Origin: Lutraria lutraria
Taxonomy: Eukaryota; Mollusca; Bivalvia; Venerida; Mactridae
DNA: 64,000 nt
Reading direction: 5' to 3'
Assembly (NCBI GenBank): GCA_964023205.1
Contig: OZ026833.1
Location: forward strand, 33,444,830-33,508,829
In this document: positions 1-11,353 of the stretch, one piece after another
Layout: every line of letters begins with the position of its first letter
Position numbering within the stretch: the stretch's first letter is position 1
Program-made: the position numbers and the translations under genes
Notes under the pieces: generated by a model
The model's input: the letters and a program-made list of their open reading frames with translations, nothing else
Told to the model about the DNA's origin: nothing
Databases searched by the model: none

Positions 1-944
1 CATAAGCAGCGCGTGTGTTAAAGTAACAATTTGTTTTAATATCAATTATATAGAGACTGAACATGTACGGTTACATATGTATGTAAGTCGGAGCGTGTGT
101 TAAAGTAACAATTTGTTTTAATATCAATTATATAGAGACTGAACATGTACGGTTACATATGTATGTAAGTCGGAGCGTGTGTTAAAGTAACAATTTATTT
201 TAATATCAATTATAAAGAGACTGAACATGTACGGTTACGTATGTATGTAAGTCGGACACATGGTGAATCAGTATACATATAATTAGTTGAGTAAGTATAA
301 TAGTATGTTAGTGCATGTACATTGATGTGCTTGCATTACCGAATTGCATTTATTTAAAAACTATCAGTCTGAGAATAGTGGAACCGACTTATCGCAGAAC
401 AATTCCAAATTGAATGAGGGAGACCAGGCACCGCATTGAAATTGTGTTTCATATATTTTCGAACTTAACAAATTAAGAATGTAAGTAAGCATGTGCGGAG
501 AGATCTGTCCCACTGATTTGGGGGCCGTCTTGTGTCAAACACCCCCTACGCCCCATGCTAGGTAGGAACTATATAAGCGTGGGTGTGTGAAAGAAGACGA
601 CTTCATTGAAATGGCATTCCTTCGTTTCACATTCTCAGATTGCATTCAGTCGAGTAGATTTAAACTTGGTAATATGCGATAAATTTTATCACACCCTGAA
701 GGTAACGAACACGCATAAACATGCATCATCGATCGACAAAGGGAAATAACCCACTTACGTATAGGAAACGCACCCGTCGAGCATATAGGACACCAAGGGA
801 ACTGGATGTTTTGGTCATATATCTATGTTTGTCTCTTATATTAATTTCTGCTATCGTAAAACTTGCCAAGTTTACAGTAATTTGAAACTACTCAAGCGAA
901 CACGTGCACAAACACCTTGATATATAAGTTCCGATTCTCGTCAG
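1..944 (+). repeat. Partial 1369-bp array unit left of the insertion (unit 0)
   Basis: This stretch matches the 3' two thirds of the unit that fills 18137-64000, in the same orientation. Position 1 corresponds to 412 bases after the ATG inside the tRNA-like block, so the array must continue upstream of the window. It contains three 82-bp subrepeats (11-92, 93-174, 175-256), the TATATAAG box near 571 and the 23-codon frame near 612. Private differences from the consensus are GACTTATCGC for GACTAATCGC, TATTTTCGAAC for TATTTGCGAAC, and GATAAATTTT for GATAATTTTT. It shares the 'ATAGGACACC' variant with the first units right of the insertion, as expected if all were neighbours before the insertion. 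Confidence 0.97.
941..944. repeat. Target-site duplication TCAG, left copy
   Basis: An uninterrupted unit reads ATTCTCGTCAGACAATG here. The left flank ends in CTCGTCAG and the right flank (18137 onward) restarts with TCAGACAATG, so TCAG is present twice around the insertion. A fifth base (A at 945 and 18141) could be counted on both sides. The 4-bp reading is preferred because it lets both inverted repeats begin symmetrically with AACCTCCGCC. Confidence 0.88.
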
Positions 945-1640
945 AACCTCCGCCGGTTTGTTTTTGCCGCGCCGGTCTTTGGCAAATACAGCCCCCACTT
1001 TTACGCGTTTTTGAGAAACAAAAACATTATTAAATTGTAGCATTTAGTTACTTATTAACAAATTGTAAGTCCCATGTTTCTATCTTTACTAGTTTTCTTG
1101 AAAAATGCAAAGAAAAACTGTCTTTGCCATGGCAAACGGCGTTTTGCCATGGCAAATCGGTATTTTGCCATGGCAAAATGCCTTGCCATGGCCGCCATGG
1201 CCTTGCCATGGCAAAAATATCAACACTTTTGCCATGGCAAAATTGCCATGGCAAAATTTTTTTTTAAAACTAAAGAAACACTATGTAAGGGTGTGTAGGT
1301 ATCATAATTAACACAATTATTATGGTTTTGATCAATAAATATGAATTTTTAAATTTTAATTTTTGCCATGGCAAAATTTCCATGGCAAAATATTACCATG
1401 GCAAAAAATTGCCATGGCAAATTAGTCATTTAGTAAAATTAACATTGTGAAAAATTTCTGTACGAGATACAAAGTCAGCTGTGATTTGGCTTAGACCAGG
1501 GCTCGCATTTATGAGGCATCATATTTTTTTCTTACAATAAAAAATCTTATCATAAGATTATTGATATTTAAGCATGCACTTATTTTATCAAAGAAAATTA
1601 ATAATTTTTATTTAAAAAAAATGTTTTTAAGATATGTTGT
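945..1640 (+). repeat. Left terminal inverted repeat of the 17.2-kb element
   Basis: Read inward, it aligns with the reverse complement of the right end. About the first 320 bases differ by only a handful of substitutions (for example CGTTTTTGAG versus CGCTTTTGGG). The region after the first palindrome cluster shares the segment around GTATCATAATTAACACAATT. Similarity then fades but can be followed through 'GGCTTAGACCAGG', 'CTCGCATTTAT', 'TTATCATAAGAT' and 'CAAAGAAAATT'. The inner boundary is approximate. Short open frames overlapping this region are products of the repeated palindrome and are not coding. Confidence 0.88.
1124..1420. promoter_or_regulatory. Left subterminal cluster of TTGCCATGGCAA palindromes
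   Basis: Twelve CCATGG cores lie within about 300 bases, starting at 1128, 1148, 1169, 1187, 1195, 1207, 1232, 1247, 1367, 1380, 1396 and 1412. Most sit in the full 12-bp palindrome TTGCCATGGCAA, usually followed by further A residues. They form two groups, 1124-1254 and 1363-1420, separated by about 110 bases without the motif. A random sequence of this length would be expected to contain less than one core. Subterminal repeats of this kind commonly act as transposase binding sites in hAT, CACTA and related elements. That role is inferred here. Confidence 0.8.
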
Positions 1641-2050
1641 TGCTACAGAATTTCCGGTTTTTCATTTCTCTTAAATTCTTAAAAATAAAAAGGAAGTGTT
1701 TTCTACGACGTTCGCGTCCATGCATGTGTTTGAATTTAAGAAATAAATCAATAATTCAGCGTAATACCATTATATATTTCCCTCACCATGCAATATGTGT
1801 TAAAATTTGCCATTTTTGCCATGATGTCACTGATAATGATAGCATTGTAATACCAACAATGAGTCCTATTAGTAATTATCATATATGCAGAAGGGGCGGA
1901 TCCAGGTTTTCAAACTAGGGGGCGTAATATTTGGGAACTGAATAATTGAATGCTATTTCATTAAATGAATGAATTAATTAATGGTATTTTATGTCTATAT
2001 ATGATCGAGAACTTTGAGGGGGCGCCCGCCATGCAGGCTACCTTCCCCCG
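1530..2050 (+). repeat. 521-bp direct duplication, first copy
   Basis: Starts at TCTTACAATAAAAAATC and is followed immediately by a second copy at 2051. The two copies differ by scattered substitutions and short indels. The duplicated segment contains the inner, decayed part of the left inverted repeat followed by a hAT-like MITE end ('GGGGCGGATCC', from 1888). The right end does not show this duplication, so it arose on the left side only. The open frame seen in this copy (1634-1918) is not preserved in the second and is rejected as coding. Confidence 0.85.
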
Positions 2051-2567
2051 TCTTACAATAAAAAAATCTTATCATAAGATTATTGATATTTAAGCATGCA
2101 CTTATTTTATCAAAGAAAATTAATGATTTTTATTTTAAAAAAATGTTTTTAAGATATGTTGTTGCTACAGAATTTCCGGTTTTTCATTTCTCTTAAATTC
2201 TTAAAAATAAAAAGGAAGTGTTTTCTATGACGTTCGCACCCAGGCATGTGTTTGAATTTAAGAAATAAATCAATAATTCAGCGTAATACCATTTTATATT
2301 CCCCTCACCATGCAATATATGTGTTAAAATTTGCAAATTTGCCATGATGTCACTGATAATGATAGCATTGTAATACCAACAATGAGTCCTGTTAGTAATT
2401 ATCATGTATGCAGAAGGGGCGGATCCGGGTTTTCAAACTAGGGGGCGTAATATTTATGAACTGAATAATTGAATGCTATTTCATTGAATGAATTAATTTT
2501 AAATGGTATTTTATGTCTATATATGATTGAGAACTTTGAGGGGGCGCACGCTATCTTCCCCCGTCCC
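2051..2567 (+). repeat. 521-bp direct duplication, second copy
   Basis: Aligns along its length with 1530-2050, beginning TCTTACAATAAAAAAATC and ending near CTTCCCCCG. Differences include TGACGTTCGCACCCAGG for CGACGTTCGCGTCCATG and a shortened region before the final CTTCCCCCG. The sequence continues past the duplication into the right end of the hAT-like MITE, so this copy is the more complete one. Confidence 0.83.
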
Positions 2568-2583
2568 TTGAACCGCTAGTGCA
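2411..2583. mobile_element. Short hAT-like MITE
   Basis: The left end reads CAGAAGGGGCGGATCC and the right end, reverse-complemented, reads GCACTAGCGGTTCAAGG. This is an imperfect inverted pair with the 'GGCGGATCC' signature I associate with many animal hAT MITEs. G-rich subterminal tracts (GGGGGCG and GAGGGGGCGC) lie inside each end. It is too short to encode anything. A truncated copy lacking the right end lies at 1888-2050. The superfamily assignment is from recall of terminal motifs and was not searched. Confidence 0.5.
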
Positions 2584-3946
2584 CAGTGTTATATTATCGT
2601 TTTGTAAGCTATGTCACATGTTTCGAATATAATCCTTCAGGGAAGTTCTATCTGACTGATAGCCTGGACAATTCCAAATTTAAGGATTTCTCCAACCAGT
2701 TATTTTAAATATCCAACCAGTAGGGAACTATAGCGAGCAGCACAAGTGATTTGTTTGTTCACTATTTTAACCAACAATACTCCATTTCCTCGGAATACAG
2801 CATTTAACCCCACATGAACAGAGACAACATCAAAATGTCAAATGATCTGGGCATGTACACAGTCTTTTCGCTAACCCAGTTACAGCCGGAACCTTAGATA
2901 ATGTCTATTTAAGCTAGTAAACTTTAACACAATTGTCTATTCCGGCTAATTGTAAATTGTCTATTGTAAATTTTCAATAATCCATTAACAGCTGCTTTAA
3001 TGAAATCAGTCCAAACACTGTGTACATGAATGACAGGCCAACAAACCCACAGGCATTGGCGAATAGCCTATTGTTTCAATTCATACATGCATATTTTCTT
3101 GTCATGTCTTTATATTTTAAAAAAAATATCATGAATAAAAAATTAATTAACTTTATCCTGCATCAGACAATTTGGGATTTTTATTCTTGAAAAGCAACTG
3201 CTACTCAGAATACAGCTTCTAATTTTAGAACAGGAGATACACTTGAATTGAATAGAGTTTCCCAGGGAGCTGTATACAAAAGCTTTTTGCAGATACAGCT
3301 CTCCAGGGAGCTATATTTGAAAGGATCCCTGTAGGGGGTGTCAGTTATCAGATCTAATGAAGTCCAATATAGAATCTAGTTCCCTCTGCAGCTGAACTTT
3401 TTACAACTTATGCAGAAAGTAATTTTGTTTCTGTCCTAGCTGTTGCCAGTGATTTGGTAAATATGAGACTCTTTAAACATATATAAGTGGTACTAGATAA
3501 CGGTGAAGCTAAATTTAGAATGTGAATTTAGAGTGTATATAACGGATATTTTAAGATACACCGTTATTTGGATAACATCGGTAAATGGGGTACTGACTAT
3601 ATAAGATCCCTCTTTAATGAACTTAAAATAAATTAATATTTAAGTTACAAATAAAGTTAACTTACCTGAGACCAAATAACACAATTATAACAAGACTTTT
3701 AGAAGGATAAATGACATTCTACAGAGCTATTTTCCTTCTATAACAGGCGTCTTCCCCTCAGGATAATCCTTTAAAATCATGCAGTTTTCCCCTAAAATTT
3801 AGTTTACATCCAAGTTTTTTCTTCCCCTTTTGCAAAAAAAATATGAGTTATTCTTTCCCAAATTTGAAGAAAATGTCACTTTTCCTACCTGTGAAAAAAG
3901 CCCTGCACTACAATATTGTAACACACTGAGTGCATTACAGATTAAA
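2584..3946. other. AT-rich filler without recognisable features
   Basis: No gene, RNA or bounded repeat could be identified. A short imperfect internal repeat of CCAGGGAGCT occurs near 3261 and 3303, and a weak inverted pair around ATAACGG / CCGTTAT lies near 3540-3575. The 60-codon frame at 3830-4012 runs into the next MITE copy and has no coding character. Confidence 0.6.
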
Positions 3947-4791
3947 GACATTGAACAGCTACTATATAAGTGCCCCCCCCACCCGCTCCTCCCAAATCCA
4001 CATGAGGTCTAATCTCTTAATTGTTTTATTGCCCCTAAATGGGATTAATCCTGTCTTTTCACAGTCAGCTAAGTGTCTGTAGACTTGACACCTAGTCATA
4101 GAGGGTCATAAATTTTATTGGTTTTTAAGGATAATTAGTTTATGGATAACTTCCTGTTGTTTTTGTAAGCATTTTATGTGATTAATTAATGGTGTCCTTT
4201 AATTACCAGATTATGTAAGAATAGTTAATGCATGAAAAATGCAACTGAATGCTTCTTCTATTTCTAAATCAAATCATTCTATTTACACATGAAATTATTT
4301 TTTACAAGATAAATATTATAATCTTAAAAATAACTTGCAAAGAAACTATGTTTATACAGGTACTGCTTGAGAAATTATATTGGTTAGAAATATTTAACAG
4401 GTATAAAGGTGTTAGGATACGTTAGTATTAAATTCACAAAATGGACGTTTAATTTATCAAAATCATCCAGACCTAACTAATTGGTGTGAGATACATGTAT
4501 ATTTGCTAATGTGTTTGAAGCGTTGAGCATTTAATTGAGTAATTAATGTCTTTAATCATATTAAATTTCTTAATATTTTGCATTTAATATAAACATAATT
4601 AAATAAAGAATATATATATACTTTAAAAAAAAAGAAAATTATATCTATATTTTCAATTAAACATTGAATCAATTTAAGTATCTATACAGTAGCTATAATT
4701 TTTATTAGCCATAAATTTAAATGACTGATTATGTAATTAGAAGCTAGTCTATCAATGACCCTGTCAGTTTTATTGGACTCCCTACTGTGGA
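3947..4791 (+). mobile_element. Roughly 280-bp MITE family, copy A, split by a 545-bp insertion
   Basis: The 5' part (3947-4172) and the 3' part (4720-4791) align collinearly with the continuous copy at 5561-5840. Shared landmarks in order are GACATTGAACAGCTACTATA, CACATGAGGTCTAATCTCTT, TGTAGACTTGACACCTAGT, CTTCCTGTTGTTTTT, GATTATGTAA and GCTAGTCTATCAATGACC. The AT-rich segment 4173-4719 is absent from the other copy, so it is a later insertion or copy B lost it. I see no clear terminal repeats on that segment. Confidence 0.6.
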
Positions 4792-5560
4792 ATAGACGAT
4801 TCTATTTTTAAATTTTGTACGATTTACCTCCCCTGAAAAAGTACTCTTCAATCTCCTATCCGCCATTACAGGAGTGAAAACACAAAGAAACTGATAGTAA
4901 ATAAATCAGTAAAAATGCCTTATAAGCGCGGTGGTGGTAGACAATGTGTTGTGTTTGATTGATCTAACAATAAAAAAAAGACTAAATGAATGGGAAATTC
5001 TACGTGCCAGACACACATAGCGACATACATTTTAACACAAATTATAGAAGTACAGCATTATTAAATTGTCAATATTTCATTGTAAAATTTAGTAAACTAA
5101 TATCACAATGTTCCGATATTTCATTGCCATAATTAATAAAACAATTCCATTTCATTGTGAACATTAATTCAAACAAACATAATGTACATCTTTAGTAAAA
5201 TAGTGAAAACTACAGCAAATGAATAGGAAAGCGTAGTAACTTCTTCGTTGTTTATTATCCAGTCATATATATTTAGTCAATTTATAGATTTAAAAACTAA
5301 ACCATAGTTGTATACATAAAATAAATCACTGTACAGAGTTCATTGCAATGATTTTAAATAAATATATTCAGTTTGTCTTTACGCATATCGCAAGTATTTT
5401 ACAAAATAGTTTTTATTAACGATAAGGCATAATTTAAGCACCCAGTATATATCATTTGTATCATGCAGTGATCCATAATTTTAATTGAACAACCGAAAGT
5501 CGCTAATTAATTGATCACACGATCACACTTAGGTTTGCCATATTACACAGTCATCTAATA

Positions 5561-5840
5561 GACATTGAACAGCTACTATATAAATGACCCCCCTCCCAAA
5601 TCCACATGAGGTCTAATCTCTTAATTGTTTTATTGTCCCTAATTGGATTAATCCTGGCTGGTCATGGTCTGTAGACTTGACACCTAGTAAAAAAGTAGGG
5701 TCATAATTTTATTGATATGGTGATAATATGTTTATGACTAAATTCCTGTTGTTTTTATAAGCATAGAGTAACTGATTATGTAAAGAGAAGCTAGTCTATC
5801 AATGACCCTGTCTGTTTTATTATTACCCCCTACTGTGGAA
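5561..5840 (+). mobile_element. Roughly 280-bp MITE family, copy B (continuous)
   Basis: This is the most complete copy aligning with 3947-4791. It begins GACATTGAACAGCTACTATA and ends at CCCCCTACTGTGGA. It lacks the 545-bp segment that splits copy A. It has no coding potential. Its terminal inverted repeat is not obvious, unlike the diverged member at 12162-12448. Confidence 0.6.
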
Positions 5841-6865
5841 ACAGGGGTCTTGCTGGTCCATAACGCACTTGCCTAGCATTCCTGGTTCAATGTCTTTAAG
5901 TGTCGGTGCTTCTTTTTGAAGTCAGCTGTCAATTTCCTGTTTTCCTGTCTCGGTATCATAAAACTTGCTGAGACAGTATATGCGTGTGACATCTTATCTG
6001 ATGTTTTAATGATGTGGAATAGGATTAATAGTAGCATATTGGGACCTTGGTGATTGTTTTAGGTACACGTACAACATAGAATAAATAAACAAAGTGTGTC
6101 ACTTGTCTATAATTTGAAAATAAAATGTAAAATCATTATCAGCTAGATGTTATTTCAGTAAAAAGCTATAAGAACTGTGATATAAAATTACTAATTGATT
6201 TATTTTTTTTCATGAACTGTTGCTGTTTATTATTGATTAACTATTGTTGATCGAGTCACACATGTCACAGATCGAATATGTAACACGAGTGAAAAATTCG
6301 ACCGAATATATCGCACGTGTCAGATGTGACATATTCCAAAAAGTGGACACAGGAATATGAAATTGACAACGAATACATCACATTAAATTTGTCATCATGC
6401 AGTTCTGAAAGGAAAACGTGGTTTTAAACAATCACATTCATGCAACAAAGTTTTTATCACAACCAGCACACGATCACCACCACCATCATTATCATCATCA
6501 TTACGAAGAAAACAAAGAAATTACGACGAGCACCATCATCATCACACGCTAATGCATGTCTGTTCAAAAGCCAAGGATCTATATATAGCACCAGATATTC
6601 AATTGAATAATTAAAATCTGATCAAGCATTCGTTTTCTGCTTATGAAGGCAGGTAGAAACAGTCTGAGGTCTCATATTAGCAATTAAACAAATAATAAAA
6701 GACACAAGATAGGCAAATCATTTATTTACAGGTATATTCATTATTATACACTAAGTACTCCGCTAGCAAATACTAACGAAATTGCTCCTTCTGTGTCATT
6801 TTTACAGACAAAAACTTGCGGTTATAGATTTTTATCGGTAATCAACTCGCATACTTCTTAGGAAC
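5841..6865. other. AT-rich interior with a CAT-rich patch and a repeated 22-mer
   Basis: The string from ATTCCTGGTTCAATG to TCTTTAA (5877-5898) recurs at 7011-7032 and contains a degenerate B-box-like GGTTCAATG. It may be remnant of a tRNA-derived SINE, but no convincing A box accompanies it. An imperfect CAT/CAC trinucleotide patch lies at about 6465-6545. Nothing else was recognised. Confidence 0.4.
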
Positions 6866-6942
6866 TTTCACTCCTGTAATGGCGGACGGTCACGTGATAA
6901 AACAATGGCGGCGGTCTAATTGATGGAAATAGAATCGTCTAT

Positions 6943-8152
6943 ATACAGGACTGCTGGGTCTTAGTCACATGCCTACGTCCCCGTGAGGGGTTTGACATTA
7001 AAGGAAGATAGATTCCTGGTTCAATGTCTTTAATGTAAAATTCACTTACAAGTCTACTCCTGTTTAGTATTTAGAAGTTATGTAGAATTATTCTGACAGT
7101 TCCACACGAATCTTACCGTTGAACCCTTTTAAATTTACAGCCCAACGGATTGACTACGTGTGTCACGCCAGAGATTATCATTATTTTACTTCTGTCTTAA
7201 AAATCCCATCCTTATGTCCTCAGTTTGCGACTTGAATACTGTTCGACAATGCATATTATTGATGTGGTCAATATCTCTAGTTTGTCTTTTTTATGCCTAT
7301 CAAAACTATCTTTTTCAGAACTGTTTTCGTCCGGTAATCCCTTTAATGGTGTGCACTGTCAACAGAAATTCACATTATTCCTCAACTTAATATTTACATT
7401 AGTAAACAGCAGCCATCTTGCGTGCACTATGCGACAGTTATTACGCGGCCGCCATTCTAAAATACACGGCCAGCGCTTTTTTAAGTAAAAATATTGTTGA
7501 GTAGGCCTAATTCAAACATTTTTAGAAGAAGAAAAGGTCAATATGAGGGTATCGTTATATATTTTATCGATACCATTCATGTTTTAATTAGAGATAATGA
7601 ATACATTAAACTTACATCAATTCAAGTTTCTCAGTAAGAACACGTGCTGTCACAAAAATTATACGAAGACGGCCTCACTATTTAAAGGATACATAAGATC
7701 GACACAGAGCCTTAATGTACATTTAAACACTGCTTTAAATTGCAGTTTAAATCAGTCAGTGATTAATATCATTTTACCATTGTCACACATTTCGGACACA
7801 CACCACACACCTCCATTTCATTGACGCAGCGTCAATAAAAAAGGTTATAATATATTTGACATTTTCCTTTTGAAAATAGATGACAGATTTTGTATTCCGG
7901 AATAAAAATTAATAACTCTGATAACAACAGCACAAATTTAAGTATTAATAGCCTAATATTAGTATCGTGCTATTCCTGTCGCTCTTATTTCTGTTGTCTC
8001 GAAAAAAAAACATGATAACTGTTTTTAATTTAGAAAAAAATCTAACGTTACTTAACATGATGGATCATTGTTTGTAGTAAATAAAAAAAATCAGCATGAT
8101 TCAGTCATTATTGTAAGTACACATAGGCCGAAGTGTACCTATAAAAGTGCGT
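6943..8152. other. No recognisable features
   Basis: Short overlapping frames at 7160-7488 and 7597-7824 have no recognisable domain, differ between reading frames and are not supported by repetition or context. A GC-richer patch at 7400-7475 contains GCGGCCGCCATTCT and CAGCCATCTTG, which resemble YY1-type motifs seen near promoters, but no gene follows. Confidence 0.5.
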
Positions 8153-8153
8153 A

Positions 8154-8191
<38 letters not shown>
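8153..8191. repeat. Compound (CT)n(AT)n microsatellite
   Basis: A run of CT dinucleotides is followed directly by a run of AT dinucleotides, then TCCATAAACG. A simple-sequence repeat, expected to be length-polymorphic. Confidence 0.95.
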
Positions 8192-8299
8192 CCATAAACG
8201 AAACGCATGTTCATAAAATGTATGGATTATATAATCTGTCATCAACTGAAATTGTACAGATTCCGAAAATCGGTGTATTTCACATCAGCATGGGGATTT

Positions 8300-8465
8300 A
8301 TTGAACAGCTCCTGTGTAAGCGACTAAAAACCACAGGAGGTCTTATCTCTCGTTTCATCTCCCACTGTGTCTGATCACGGTCGGTTTGGAATTTAGTGAA
8401 GAATAGGGTCATACATTTTACTGATGTATGGTGATGAGACATAGATAACAGAGATAAGCTGTTTC
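8300..8465 (+). mobile_element. MITE family, copy C (partial)
   Basis: Aligns with the 5' half of copies A and B through ATTGAACAGCTCCTGTGTAA, CCACAGGAGGTCTTATCTCT and TAGGGTCATACATTTTACTG. The 3' half beyond about 8465 could not be followed. The short frames here are incidental. Confidence 0.5.
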
Positions 8466-11353
8466 AGCTATCGCCTGTATAAATGCGTGTGTGGCTATTA
8501 CTTTTTCCCAAAATTGCTGATTTCACATGCGTAAATTTTTTATTTTCTGAAAGCTTATTATATATTAAACATTTGCTGCTGAGTTTTACAATCACTAATT
8601 TTGACTAATAGCTTTATTACACCAGCTCCTGCTACCATTTAATATATATATATATTTATTTACTCGTACCATTTTTTTCAGGACGATTACTTTTCTAGTG
8701 GGTATAGCAAAGATTAACTGAGAAAATATATATCTAGCAGATGTCTCATGTTTAAAACTTTCAGAAAACGGTATACAACAAATTTGACAAATCCTTTAAT
8801 TACTTTTTATGTTTCAATAAAAGGTTTATTAGATCATAATCGAAATAATTGCTAATATTAAGTATTTTGTTCGAAAATTAAACGCGAGTTACAGGCCAGG
8901 TGTAAATATTTCTTACAAGTTTAGTCAATAGTATTGTCAAACATCATGTTTAATTTCATTAATCATTGTTAATAAGACTTATTTCAAGCAAATGATAAGC
9001 GAAATTCACAATCGGGCGAAATCCGTCTCCGTGATAGCTGACTTCAAATCACTGTAACTTCTCATTGATAGAGGGTCGTGGTTTCGAGTCGCTAATTGTA
9101 ACTTCACCTTTTTCTTGATCCACGTCTCACTTTGATTATTATTAACAGTTCAATAAACTAAGCAGTCTATACTTCGGCATTGTTGTCATAATAATTGCAG
9201 AAATTGTACAGTTTATGCACCCGTTCTATAGTCACATATTATTTGTGATTATTGGATTTTATTCCGTAATATGGAAGTGCATATTTAGATCAATTCAGTT
9301 AATTGAAATACAAGACTTGTGACCCGGTGCATGTGCATGCCACACTATATACGCACACATTCTCGAATATATATAAGAGGAACTTGCTAAATTTAATACT
9401 GATTTCAGTTGAGATATAATAGATCTCGTCTCTGACGCATGGCTGACTTCATGTTATGAATGAGGTAAAGAACCCGGGTAACAATCGATAGACTGCGTGA
9501 AAATCTTAAACTGGTTCCCGTTGACTTGTTTGTTCCTTTGGTGCACTGCAACATTGAGCGGGAACCAGTTAATGTAAACCGTTAAATCGATCAGACACCC
9601 GATAAGACCATAGATCCAGCAGACGGAACGTCTTTAATGATTTGGCAATTTCTTTTGCGTCAGTAAATACATTAATAATCTCATTAGAACCTTTCTAAAA
9701 TGAATACGAAGGTGTTTGTTTTAACGAAAGAACACGTATTTTGTATTTAGTTGGAAAAGATTATATTGTAGAACACATTATTTTTTGTTGTTTTCATAAA
9801 GCTTTGAAAAAGTAAAAAATGTAAAAAACTTTATATAAATTATTATCATTATTCATTATTGTTTCTGTCTTGAATACAAAATGTATTTATACAATTTTTA
9901 CGTATCATTGATCTGTCGATTAACAGGTGTAATATTCAATTAGAATTTAGAAGGTCTTGTATTAGATTTTACATAAAATTATCTTCGAGTATTCGTGCTG
10001 TAAAACACTAATAATATCCGAATCGATAAAAATACTCGTTTAATCGTGTTTTATTTTCGTTTTAAAATGTGGCAAGTTAGTAAAATAACATTTGTTTCAT
10101 AAATTCATTAGTCTTTTACTTGCCCGCTACTCAAGCAATTCCTCTGATACTTATATTTTACTATCGATAAAGATATATGTATAGTATATACAAACTAGTA
10201 AAATGCAAATCTGCAGTATATACATTTACCACCCGTGGTGTTTATTGACTATCGATCTATGTACGACTATATATTAGCGACGCGACAATTGACCCTTCCT
10301 TGGATATTTCATTGACAGGCCAGTTGACCAATCAGATAACGGCATTTCCACTGACCTTCTGAAACCGACAGTATCATGTGTGAGATCAAACCGTTCAGTT
10401 GTTAAAAGATAAGAAAATAAACTAATCGTAACCAATAACATAAAAGTTCTCACTTATAATGTTCTGGTACTGCAACAATCAATCAAATACAATGTGTCAG
10501 ACCCATACATAATTTTCCTATTTTATATACAAAAAGCCGAGCGTCAATATTCCTCGAAATAGCACCGAGATTACGTAACATTACACATTCCAAGACACGT
10601 ATAGGAACATGATTTTATTTAGTAACTTATACAAAACATAGTATCTCGTTACAAACATAAATACAATAAAGTTTGGATCATGTGACATCGTGAAAATTCA
10701 AAGAGTAGAAGATACACAGCTAATTAATGAAAACTAATAGTTCAAAAATTAAAGAGGTTGAGCTGTGCTTAAAATAACATGAATCAAGAAGCACGATTTA
10801 GATTTGTTAACTGCAAGTTACTTATGAAAAAAAAACAAAAAAAAAGAAAAAAAAAAAGCATCATATAGATTAGAATCTGGGTAATGATTTTTACCAAAAA
10901 TAATGGTTACATCATGTCCACCTAGAAATATTAAGTATCGACAACGACTGACTGTTTACGTAAAGAAATGCATGATATGTGAATTTTGCTAGATTAATTA
11001 TGTCTAATTTTTCAGTAGATAGCATGAGTTGAGTGAATTTGAAGACACTTGGGCAAACATAATAGTATGGTTTTAAAAAGTGCTTACGAATATTTATATA
11101 TAGCAAAGTGGTAATCATCTTCGATGTCATTTGAACTACATATCAGACATATGATAAATGCTAGAGCATTGAATTATGTGAATTCATCCTGCTTATGTTG
11201 TAAGGCGAATATTCATTGATTGTGATTTATTATATTATTGTATATTAACGGTAATATGTACAATGTATTATAGTATATACTCCCCGTGGTTGGAGGAAAT
11301 AAAGATATATATATAAAATGTTAAAAAATATATCCGAGTCAAGCAAATTAATA
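8466..11353. other. AT-rich stretch, no gene recognised
   Basis: I see no gene, RNA or bounded element. Minor structure includes an AT microsatellite near 8640, a possible degenerate tRNA-like string with the B-box-like GGTTTCGAGTC near 9080, a 12-bp inverted pair AACTGGTTCCCG / CGGGAACCAGTT (9509-9520 and 9559-9570), and an A-rich tract at about 10827-10858. Confidence 0.5.

Larger units (their letters stand above)
4792..6942. mobile_element. 2.15-kb inverted-repeat element, nested
   Basis: A 16-bp exact arm, ATAGACGATTCTATTT (4792-4807), recurs inverted at 6927-6942. Further in, the block from TCCGCCATTACAGG to GTGAAA (4859-4879) recurs inverted at 6866-6886. Sequences between these matching blocks differ between the arms. 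TA lies at the outer edge of both arms, compatible with a Tc1/mariner-like 2-bp duplication if the arm begins GACGATTC. No transposase frame is visible. The element carries MITE copy B. Confidence 0.5.

Noticed and set aside
1048..1311. Overlapping frames in three reading frames across the palindrome cluster (and 17623-18033)
   Set aside because: They are translations of the repeated TTGCCATGGCAA motif, giving PWQ/CHGK/AMA repeats depending on frame. Coding in all frames at once shows they are by-products.
1124..1420. CRISPR-like array of short regularly spaced repeats
   Set aside because: Spacing is irregular and often only a few bases, the repeat is a 12-bp palindrome, no cas genes are present and the context is eukaryotic.
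7225..7488. 87-codon frame near a GC-richer patch with YY1-like motifs
   Set aside because: No start context, domain or splice structure supports a gene, and a second frame of similar length overlaps it.
9034..9100. Possible tRNA-like or SINE sequence with GGTTTCGAGTC
   Set aside because: The B-box-like string is degenerate and no good A box is found at the expected distance.
9509..9570. Hairpin AACTGGTTCCCG / CGGGAACCAGTT as a possible small RNA or MITE core
   Set aside because: Arms are only 12 bp with a 38-base loop, no flanking duplication or promoter was found, and no second copy was seen in the window.
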